NCBI GenBank assembly: GCA_902651635.1
Contig: CACRSC010000118.1
Span: forward strand, 62,001 to 126,000
Direction: 5' to 3'
Source: Mastigamoeba balamuthi
Lineage: Eukaryota > Evosea > Mastigamoebida > Mastigamoebidae
Length of the DNA stretch: 64,000 bases
Shown here: piece after piece, positions 55,360-64,000 of the stretch
How positions within the stretch are numbered: the stretch's first letter is position 1
Layout of the letters: each line of letters opens with the position of its first letter
Notes under the pieces: generated by a model
The model's input: only the letters and a program-made list of their open reading frames with translations
Databases searched by the model: none
What the model was told of the DNA's origin: nothing
Made by a program: the position numbers and the translations under genes

Positions 55360-55660
55360 CCACAGGTCTGTGGATGTCAAGGCCATTGACATCTCACGGC
55401 CCAGCCAGAAGCAGAACAAGTTCTACAATGGCAAGTGCAAGGAGCACGTTGTTAAGATCCAGGTGATGATCAACAACCACGGTATTTCCATGGATGTTCA
55501 TGGGTTGTACAAGGAGGGTTCGTGAAGATCTGACAGTGCTCAGCTTCACACATGAAACAGCATGGGACACGATTGGTGACTGACAGAGCCTATGTTGGTA
55601 TCCCAAGCAGTGAGCTGCTGACCCTCTTCAATCACGCCTCTCTGTTTGACTCTGTCAATG
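55360..55660 (+). pseudogene. Relic of a DDE_4-type (Harbinger/IS5-like) transposase
   Basis: The plus strand reads VDVKAIDISRPSQKQNKFYN, then GKCKEHVVKIQVMINNHGI, followed after a stop by RSDSA and later DRAYVGIPSSELL. This is the pattern of DDE_4 transposases (x-x-R-P-x-x-x-Q-x-x-F-Y-S-G-K-x-K-x-H-x-x-K, then a G-S-x-x-D motif and D-x-x-Y). Only the central part is left, and it is interrupted, so it is a dead copy. Confidence 0.55.
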
Positions 55661-55900
55661 GAAGGTGAAGGAAAACTGCCTTTCTAATGGTTATTAGACT
55701 AATATTACTGGGAATAATAATACAGTTCAACATATTTACAATTAACTCTTACTTTTTCTGAATGTAGAAGATTGAACCTTACAAAAGAAAACTGAATGAG
55801 TTTCATCATTTTCCAGATTGTTTTTCATAGACTGTTGCTTCTGTCTGTATCCTGAACATTGTACTCTGATTCAATTGTACCCTTTTTCCATGCCATAATG

Positions 55901-56069
55901 TGATGCCAAGGGGGGACTGCACCCCCAAGGCAAAGGAATAGCATTTCCTCACTCACTCTCTCGTCACCACACGAATATCACTCAATACATCATCACCTCT
56001 TCCTTCTCCCTTGAGTCTCTCACCCTCATAGGGGCCTTCTGCCCCCACTCCACGCATTACTGGGCATCA
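55901..56069 (+). repeat. Left LTR
   Basis: Direct repeat of 59330-59497, bounded by TGATGCC and GGGCATCA. Confidence 0.85.
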
Positions 56070-59000
56070 GTGCATGCACACCTAGGCGATAGAGGTGGGC
56101 GATGCAGAGAGACAGCTCCAGAAGGAGGAACAGGACCACCGTGCTGCCGAGAGAGCTCACCGTAAGTCCGAGCTGCAGAAGGCACAGCATGACATTGAGG
56201 AGGAGTTGGCCAGTCTGAGGGAGGAGCTGGTGGATTCCGACTACGAGACCTCCCGGACAGACTCGGACGATGACGACAAGGCAGCAGCCAAGGGGGCACC
56301 TACAAGCCCCGAGGGGACGACGTCCGTTTTTCCCATCGGAAACGGTGTACTTTCGGGTCCTGACGATGGAAATTCTCAAGCACCGACGAATCCCGATGAC
56401 GGAATTACGGACTCACCGACGCCAGGCATAGCTGAAAAACGCAAAGGAGGTGCATTTCCGAGCACCACAGCACTGGCACCGGTTATTCCCATGAGCACGA
56501 ACTCGGAGCCCAACAAGAGACGTCGGCTGGTCATTGCGGACGACGGTGACTCTGAGAGCAAGGACAGCAGCAGCAGCTCAGGGGACGAGGACGACCATGG
56601 GGACGCATCCCACGGGGACGAGGACAGCAGCTCCCACAACAGTTGCTGCCAGGGCTGTTGCAAGGGCATGACGAGGGACCATAACCTCGGACACGACCCT
56701 GTCGTGCACCAGGCAGAGGCCTATGCGCAGGCGATGATGCAGGCACAGGCAGTCCGGTCCATTGACAACATTCTGCAGGGCATCGCAATTCCATTCACAG
56801 TTTTCGATCGGGAGGCACTCTTCGAGTACATGCAGGTTGTGGGCAAGAAGCTGGCTACAGCTGCCAAGATGAACGTTGCTATCAAGGCTTTCTTGATGTG
56901 GGCATTGTTCTCAGAGGAAATTGTCGATGCTACCAAGGCCACAGGGGCTATTGATCGGAAACTGGTCACTGATGACATCAAGGACCATTTTCATACAGCC
57001 TGTCTCAACGTTTTCGTGATGCTGAGGACCGAGGGAGACTTCATCTTCGACAACATCGATGACTTCAGGTTTGTTACACACCAGAAGCTCGTAGAGGTTG
57101 ACATCTCCAAGGCCAACAGCAAGACCATCGTCTTGGTCATTCATAAGCATATCAAGAAGGTGGCATTGCGGTGCACGGCTGTGAACTGGGGTGTTACACT
57201 GAGGGCTCTCTCAAGAACGACACGAGAAGTGCTCGTAAGGCACTGTGGGAAACTCTGGGCTATGGGTACATTGCAACTCGGGTACGCACAGTTTTCGATC
57301 AGTCCTATGGCTTGCAGTGGGGACTCTACGTTCGAGGAGCTGAGCATGGAGATCCTTCGCTTCGCACAGCACATCGCAGAGAATGCATGGAGGGGGTTTC
57401 TTCCTAGTGACCTGCCACGTACTTCGTCTTCACGGCAGTTCACACTGGGTTTGCACACGTTGGATACCACTCCAGGGGTGGTCAAGGCCCTGAACGTCGT
57501 CCGCCAGTCACCTGCACCTAAGGGCCCAAGGGAGGGTGACACTGGCCCCAAGCCTACTCACCAGCAAGAGCCTTTGTGCTACAACTGCGGGTGTATGGAC
57601 ACATTGCTGTCAGCACTGCACTGAGCCAGGAGCCCACGACCATGAAATGCTACAGGTGTGGGGGTACAGGACACATGGCCAAGACCTGCCCGTTTCCTGG
57701 CACCAAGCAGCCGGCACGCTGAACGAGATGCCCTACAGCATCCACTACCAGCCCAGAAAAACTAACTTTGGTGGCGATTTCTTTTCGCGGGCCCAGTGGC
57801 GCCAGGTTATTGATGACCCCGTTGCTATTCGCCAATACCTTGATGTTCACGTCTGAGATACTCGCATGATGGCTGTTATGGGGCACGACCTTTAAGACCA
57901 GCAGCGGGACAACCTGCATGAAATGCTTCTCACCCTACCACACGAGATGGTTGAGGGCGTTTTCTGCCTCTCGGTGAAACCCGACAATGAACTCTGCCTT
58001 ACGATCATGGTCCTCGGCCATGACGACATGCTTGTGGGACATGGTGGAGTGGACCGTACGTACCACTCAATTAAGCAGGTGGTTACATGGCCTGGTATGT
58101 ACGACGACATTTCCCACTTCGTGCAAACGTGCCCGACGTGCCAGAAGGTCAGGCCTGCGACCTCACATGCTGATTCGATGGGAATGGTGCCTGGCAGTGC
58201 ACCCTATGAGTCCATCATCATGGACTACCTCGGTCCCCTTCAGAAGGCGAAGGGATTCAAGTATGTCCTGACATCACAGACCGTTTCTCGCACGAGGTCC
58301 ATCTTGAGGCTGTCCATTCTACTGATGCACAGAAAGCAGTCGACGTGCTTTGGAATTGATGGGTCTGCACGAGGGGCTCTGCCTACAGGCTCATGACCTC
58401 GGATGGTGGATCTCCATTCCAGTCGAGTCACATTCAGGCCCTCAACGACCAGGTAAATGCAGTATATCACATTTTCGCAGCATATCACCCCGAGGGACAT
58501 GGGGCTGTGGAGGTCGCAGTGCGTACTACAGTGCAGGTTCTGCGGGCCCTACTCTTGGACCATTCCCTGGACTGGCCTGACGTTCTACCAGCTGCTATGT
58601 TCGCCCTGAACAACAGCTTTGTGCACTCCATTGGGGCCACGCCCTTTGAGGTTATTCACGGTTTTGCTAGTCGGACTCCCCTCTACCTGGCACTTCACAA
58701 GGACGACGACACCGGGAGCCCTGACATGGACCCCCAGTTGCTCCATGACCAGCTTCTGTTATGGCAACATGACACATTCGCACGTATTGCCTCTCTTCAG
58801 CGGGCTGCTTTTGAGAAGGCCCGCAGGCAGTACCTGGCCAAGAAACGGGGCAGGTCACACTTTGATGTTGGCAACTACGTTCTCCTTGTTAAGGACCGTG
58901 ACCACAAGCTTGACATTAACGTTAGGGGTCCGTTTCATATCATCAAGAAGCTCGACCACCATTGCTACACCATTGAGAACCTGCTGCGAGGTACCCATAC

Positions 59001-59329
59001 TCGGGCCCATGGTAACACGATGCACTTGTTTCATATGGGGGCCCTCACCATGGCACAACTCCAGGTGGAGGCATCGTGCACACACGACGAGATGGCCCTG
59101 GACACAGTCCTACATCATCATCACGTTGCTGGCAGGCTCAAGCTTCGCGTTCATTGGCTGGGCTGCCCAGACTTCGGGGACGACGACCCACGTTCGTGGA
59201 TTTCCTACGACAACAACAAGAACATCGATCAGGTCATCACGTACATGCAGGCACACCCCCATCTGCGGACCTAGACCATCGATTGACTTCTTCAAGGTCT
59301 CCCCATGCTCGACCTTTGAAGTAGAGTGG

Positions 59330-59497
59330 TGATGCCAAGGGGGACTGCACCCCCAAGGTAAAGGAATAGCATTTCCCCACTCACTCTCTCATCACCACAC
59401 GAATATCACTCAATACATCATCACTTCTTCCTTCTTCCTTGAGTCTCTCATCCTCATAGAGGCCTCCTGCCCCCACTCCATGCATTACTGGGCATCA
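59330..59497 (+). repeat. Right LTR
   Basis: Direct repeat of 55901-56069, followed by AATG, which also precedes the left LTR. Confidence 0.85.
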
Positions 59498-60386
59498 AAT
59501 GCATTCACAGGAGCAGCATAGCATGCCTTGTCTTTATAGCTGTTGAATAGAGATAGAATTTTCAGATGGATAGGGCCTTTATTTTGTGCAATGGTTGGAG
59601 CTCTGGCAGTTGTTATTATCATGTGAGCTTCAGAAGCTTCAGGCAGATCACGATCACTGCATTAAGAAGGCTGATGTTACTGCCCAGGCTGCATCATTAA
59701 CAGAGTTGAAGAAGCCCCCAGTGCCATCTTTGGTCAATATCTTCTATGGTGAGGAGAAGTAGAATGATGGAATGTCTCGTCATTCAAGCTCAAGCCCCTG
59801 GTCCCAGAAGGCAATATTGTCATCCTCCTGGTGTCCAACCCTGTAAAGCATGCACCATGAATTGCTGTCTGGTTTCATCTGTGCCTTCTTTGTTTTGTGA
59901 TTGGCTGGATGGATGAGCTGCTTAGCAAGGTCACCATTACATGCAAGCCAACTTCAGAGGATACACTCATTCTGAGCCTGCTCAGTGTAAGTGGGAAGCT
60001 GATCCCGCTCATTCTCATTTCCATCTTCAAGGCTGATACCAGTGGGCTCTCAGTACCAAGAGGGCAAGAGTAGCAAGATCAAGAGCACAAGAAGAAGCTG
60101 AAGGAGCAGAACTTCTCAAGGCTTGATTAATTAAATTTTAAGAGAAAGCAGAAGGTCACTTCTAGTAGATCATTGCTAAGGGAAAAGCCTCGAGAGCTGT
60201 GTTACACTGCAGCAGTAGCTGAACATGCCCATCTGTGTGTGGGAAACGTCTGTAGACTGGTGGTAGAAAGGTTTCGCACTGGAGCAGTGACGTCATAACA
60301 CCAGGGAGCTGAGAACAGAGATGTAGGGCGTTTCTCGCTGTTTTGGAAGATATTTGAATCTTTTTTCAAATCTTTTTCCACACAGG
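59498..60386. other. AT-rich region with interrupted coding-like stretch
   Basis: At about 59795-60070 one plus frame reads FKLKPLVPEGNIVILLVSNP, and after a stop IGWMDELLSKVTITCK and LILSLLSVSGKLIPLILIS. It looks like an old, interrupted gene or element fragment, but I do not recognise it. Confidence 0.3.
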
Positions 60387-60555
60387 AAATGAGCAGGCTG
60401 CACCCCTGGCCTCCTCCAGAGGAGGATGACGACGGACGGCAGCTCAAGTGGTCCCACCATGTGCGCTAACCCCTTCCCACCCTCTGGCCAATGGCGTGCC
60501 AGTGCTTTTGTGGTAGCAGTCGCCAACTGCCAACCCTCTCTTTTCCGATCTTCCA

Positions 60556-60684
60556 CCCCACGCCACCCCCTACAAATATCTTCTTCGTCATAAGTCGTCT
60601 GAGCGATTGATGGCCCATCCTCATGGCCATCAATTACTCAGACGACTTCTGACGAAGAAGCCCTTGTTGGACTGTGGCGTGGGG
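60556..60684. repeat. Imperfect inverted repeat (foldback)
   Basis: The inner arms of about 36 nt (60580-60615 and 60625-60660) pair with three mismatches: CTTCTTCGTCATAAGTCGTC against GACGACTTCTGACGAAGAAG. An outer pair, CCCCACGCCAC (60556-60566) and GTGGCGTGGGG (60674-60684), extends the structure. It sits just ahead of the transposase-like gene and may be a MITE or an element end. Confidence 0.75.
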
Positions 60685-60689
60685 CGCAC

Positions 60690-62760
60690 TTGGATATATG
60701 CACAAGAAACCACACCTGGTCACCAAAGCCAGATTCTAATATGCCACATACCTTGCACGCCCTCCACAGGAACCTCAGTGTGTTGGAGGCTCTGCAAAGA
60801 CAATACGGGATGCACATGCTGCCTCTCTTCAAGCTGCACGCAAGGCGTCTGCAGACCATGCGCTCCAAGTGTGCCTTGGTCTTGCCCCTTCCCCTGTCAC
60901 TTTGTACACCCCTGAGAACAACAGTTGGTCCATAATACAGTCACAGTGTGTATCTTTCTCTCCCCTTTTTCTTACATGTTTGCAGGAGAAGTCCAAAAAA
61001 GCATAAGATAACACATTCTGTTGTCTCAGAGCAGCCAAACACATCATCTGTGGGGCTGGGTGCTTCACCTGGGGTTGCAACTGCAGTAAGCGACCTGCCA
61101 GCAATGTCTGTCCCTGGGTACGTCATTTCTCTGTCACTCCTGACTCATTTCTGTGTACAGAGCATCTGGTCAAGATGTTTCTCTGTCCCAGTCCACAGAG
61201 AGTGCTCCTGTTACTGAGCCCTTTGCCACAGCATCTGTCACTGTGGATAGTGAGACAGTCTTACCTGCCCCAATCGAAGTTCTTGTAAGATCTCCTTTCT
61301 TGTCTGAATTAACATGTGACAGGTCACATCTTCGAGCGAGTGAAGGCACTGCTTCGCTCCTCAGAGGAGAACGGTTTGCTACCACAGAATAGTTCATACT
61401 CCGATCATTGGTCTATTTACTCTGTCAAGACCTTTCTCAGAAGGACACAACCACACACTTGGGGCTCTCCGATTCGGCAGTCACTCGGACTCACAGTGAT
61501 CAGGAAGAGGCTCTTCTCCGTGTGCTGTATCCCCCTGGAGTTACATGCCAGTGTCTTGACCCTCAGAGACTTGACCTCACACAACAAGTTCTTGACAAGC
61601 TATTGCCACCAGTGCAAGGTCGTCCCTGGATCGAATTCAAAGGGACCAAAGAGCTTCTCTATATTCAGTATAAAACTCGTTTTATTCAAGTTGCAACTGC
61701 TATTGGAATGGAGATGAAGCCACTTCCTGAATCAACCTGGAGAGGTGTTCTAAAAGAGTACTACCGCATTCACTACAAGTGAGTACCTGACCACTGTATC
61801 TGGTGCAAGCATCGTGGTGAACTCGAACAACAGGACCACCTTTCTGCAAAGGTGTATCATTTGTTTCTTTTATACTAACTGGCTTCCAGGAAACAAAGGA
61901 ATTGCTAGAAGTCCAGTTTCATGATCAGGCCCGGCTGTCGCAATGTTATTGGTATTGTTACGTTCACCGGTTGATTCGGCAGGGCAATAGTGAAATCACT
62001 CTGGTCATTATTGATTTTACTAAACTGACTTCTGGTTGCTATGAAAGTCAGGTACTGTTCCACTCCTGTTTATTTCTTATTATTTTCAGGTTGGAGTTGC
62101 TGTCATCTATTGGACAGTCATACAGAATGGCGAGCCCAAATTCCATTCACATACCTGGGCTTTTGTGCTTGGCAAGGGCATATCTAATGACACTGCTGCT
62201 GTTATTGGCATCGAGTGTGAGTTGTTCCATCTGTTCCCATTCACTTGTCCCAAATGCAAGTATATTCTCCGAATCAGTGATGGCTGCTCAGAGCAATGGA
62301 AAAATCGTGGAATGGTGCCTCATTATTACCTTGTGTGGAAGGCTTTTCAAAAGCAGGGCAAAGAATTCGAACTGCATTGGTTTGCTAGTAACCATGAGCA
62401 AGACGCTTGCAATGGAATGGGAGTTGCTTTCGATCGGCAAACAACAAATAGCCAGTTCAATGCTGATGGAACCACAACTCCTATTAAAGCAAAAGACCAG
62501 CTCATACAGTCTCTTGCTGCTGAAGGGACAACCTCTGTGAAGCTTACTATTCCAGATGACGTTCAAGCACTGCCAATGAAGGAGTTTGACGAAGTTGTGG
62601 GAATCCAGCAGACCTGGCACAAGTTAACCTTTGCAGAGGAGCCTGGAGAGCCTTCACAACCTCCTGTGCCTGTTGTTTACTCATGGAGGACCTCAACTCC
62701 TGGAGAAGTTCCATCTAAAAAGTGGGTGCTAAGGGTCCTAAGCAATGTCGTTCTTATTTG
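60690..62760 (+). mobile_element. Multi-exon transposase-like gene, unassigned DNA-transposon family
   Basis: Successive short exons joined by T-rich GT-AG introns of about 40-45 nt give AKTIRDAHAASLQAARKASA, VVSEQPNTSSVGLGASPGV, HIFERVKALLRSSEENGLLP, then LLPPVQGRPWIEFKGTKEL, a CxxC-H segment (HCIWCKHRGELEQQDH), ETKELLEVQFHDQARLSQ, SEITLVIIDFTKLTSG, VGVAVIYWTVIQNGEPKF, ISDGCSEQWKNRGMVPHYYL and LHWFASNHEQDACNGMGVAF. The I-D-F, S-D-G-C-S-x-Q-x-K and S-x-x-x-x-x-D-x-x-G-x-G pattern is shared with large uncharacterised transposase-like proteins in many invertebrates. The Asp residues could be DDE-type catalytic ones. One in-frame TGA lies just before the CxxC segment (about 61782), so the copy may be inactive or may hide another splice. 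Terminal repeats were not found. Confidence 0.5.
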
Positions 62761-63882
62761 ACCAAAATCTCGGAATCAAACCAGTTTATTACATCATCAC
62801 TGACACATTTCATAATTGACAACATCTAAGAAAGCTAATTCCTGAAACTGAGACCAATCTGTAAACATGTTCAGCTTCCCCTGTGGTGTGACGCTGGGCT
62901 CATGGTCACAAACTGTGCTTTATTTATTCCAAGAGAAAACTGCTATATTTAGGTGTGATACAGAATTAGCTAATAGCCACTGACTGGTTGGCACTTATTA
63001 TTTATAGATACAACATACTTAATGAGCAAACAAATGAAGAAGCTGCTTTGAAACTATCTGAAATACACAGTGAAACACTCTGATCACGTTCACATAAGAC
63101 AACAACCCCTAAAGAGCTCAGACTACACAATTAAAGTTATGCTTACTTTTTCAAAAAGAACTGACTTTCAGTCTGAAATATGTGTTTCGTTGTGCAGAGA
63201 ATTCCATATTTCATTGAAATAATGGCAGAACAAACTCGAGGAATTCGGCAGAAGGTGAAAATTGTAGTTTGAAAAAGAAAAATGGCTGAAATGGGTAGTG
63301 AATTGGCCGTAATGAAGCCAGCCGCAAGCGGTTACACGCAGCGTCGCCAAAACCGGTATCGCCCGCGGTCTCTTGGCGGCAGGTCTGATTTCCGACTGTT
63401 TCTTCCGTTGAACGAGCGGAGCAAACCAACGGCACACGCACAGCGCCAGAGGCATGAGGGCTCCTTCGTTTTATCAACGCGGCATAGCAGCAGGTGCCCG
63501 AGGTGTGCCCGAGGCCCGAGCGACTACTGGGGGGCCGCCAGAGTCGCGAGAGGTCGCTCAGGGCCGTTGCCACCGCCCCGGAGCAGAAGTGGGGGTGTGG
63601 AGCGCAGTTGCCCGCAACGGGTAGCGAAAAGCGGCCAGAAAGGCAGAGCCATAAGCAGTAAGCATAGTTTCCTCTAGGCGGCCCTCCCCCCCTCCGCGCG
63701 TCTGCCGTGCGTTTCCACACGCACGCGGCGGAGGCCGGGGGGGGCCACGGTGGGCGGTACACACCAGAGAGTAGCGAGTCCTATCCGGGCAGCAGCAGCA
63801 GCAGCGCCTGCGCTTGGCGGCCACAGCCGCTGCGGGGAAGCGAGTGGGGGAGGGGGGGAAGTGGAGAGTAACGCGCTAGCGC
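62761..63882. other. Intergenic region: AT-rich, then GC-rich
   Basis: The stretch is AT-rich to about 63290, then GC-rich without a frame that I can support. A plus-strand frame starting at 63282 (MAEMGSELAVMKPAASGY) is open for 131 codons but has no recognisable domain. A purine-rich run lies near 63845-63870. Confidence 0.35.
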
Positions 63883-64000
63883 CTACGCCTGAATGACAGG
63901 GCTGCCGGGCCCGTCGCTGGCCGTCCGCGAGGGCAGCTGCTGCTGCTGCTGCTGCTGCTGCCGTGCGCTCGAGGCGGCGGCGAGCCAGCGGCCGAGGCTG
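63883..64000 (-). CDS. C-terminal end of a gene continuing past the window
   Basis: Read on the minus strand from the window edge: SLGRWLAAASSARQQQQQQ, then LPSRTASDGPGSPVIQA and a stop (TAG at 63885-63883). A CTG/CAG repeat encodes polyglutamine, as in two other genes here. Too little is present to name the protein. Confidence 0.45.
   Translation of the reverse strand, partial: SLGRWLAAASSARQQQQQQQQLPSRTASDGPGSPVIQA

Larger units (their letters stand above)
55901..59497 (+). mobile_element. Ty3/gypsy-like LTR retroelement, chromovirus type, broken
   Basis: Two direct LTRs of about 168-169 bp (55901-56069 and 59330-59497) begin TGATGCC and end GGGCATCA. The flanks share AATG as a probable 4-bp target duplication. 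By eye the LTRs differ at about nine positions plus one length change, about five percent, mostly transitions, so the insertion is not very recent. Recognisable parts in order are a gag-like region with an acidic N-terminus, a CCHC zinc knuckle, an integrase with an HHCC-type zinc domain and GPY/F-like region, and a C-terminal chromodomain-like segment. I recognise no reverse transcriptase. The element looks broken, with several interruptions. Confidence 0.8.

Noticed and set aside
63233-63260. Resemblance to a cDNA cloning adaptor (CTCGAGGAATTCGGCA)
   Set aside because: The sequence departs from the known adaptor after GGCA and lies inside ordinary AT-rich sequence; chance is the simpler reading.

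Overview
The window is nuclear DNA from a free-living microbial eukaryote. GC-rich genes are split by short spliceosomal introns, mostly 44-90 nt with donors of the form GTGCGY, GTACGC or GTATGC. AT-rich stretches carrying transposon remains lie between the gene blocks. The gene content (transmembrane class III cyclases with extracellular sensors, a CH-LIM cytoskeletal protein, an expansin-like wall protein, large ankyrin proteins, a CoA-disulfide-reductase-like flavoenzyme fused to rhodanese) fits an amoebozoan, possibly an archamoeba of the Mastigamoeba/Pelomyxa kind. That placement is inference from content and gene structure, not from a marker gene.

Layout. 1-2651 (+): 3' part of a TCAF-like M60 metallopeptidase with a fascin-like trefoil. 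3169-6103 (-): an expansin-like gene and a coiled-coil gene, both cut at a single N (4019). 6772-11089 (+): a 12-TM adenylate-cyclase-like protein with altered catalytic residues. 11168-13437 (-): a TCERG1-type WW/FF protein. 13737-15194 (-): a zinc-finger/WW/NADAR protein. 15.3-18.1 kb: a hairpin, an ankyrin relic and a poorly resolved small gene. 18.3-21 kb: AT-rich, no gene recognised. 21.0-36.0 kb: a family of short receptor-like proteins (three intact, one broken, several relics) with a shared upstream element, interleaved with a reductase-rhodanese gene (-), a SAM-Sel1 gene (-) and a Cache-type adenylate cyclase (+). 36.1-40.4 (-): a giant ankyrin/U-box protein. 41.1-42.7 (-): a second ankyrin-like protein. 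43.0-48.5 (+): a CH-LIM-coiled-coil-PH-PH protein. 49.2-50.8 (+): a secreted GH43-like glycosidase with one frame break. 51.1-53.4 (-): a second, nearly identical copy of the cyclase. 53.5-63 kb: AT-rich, with a DDE_4 transposase relic, a broken Ty3/gypsy-like LTR element and a multi-exon transposase-like gene. 63.9-64 kb (-): C-terminal end of another gene.

Two themes stand out. The first is signalling: two duplicate Cache-cyclases, a third divergent 12-TM cyclase whose two catalytic halves each look impaired, and a sensor-only family that looks like receptor ectodomains without an output domain and shares a near-identical block of about 36 bp directly before the start codon. The second is splicing: rebuilding the CH-LIM-PH gene and the TCERG1 gene by protein homology requires about five GC-AG introns, many more than the roughly one percent usual in eukaryotes. 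Exon borders below were worked out by eye from reading frame, splice dinucleotides and domain continuity.
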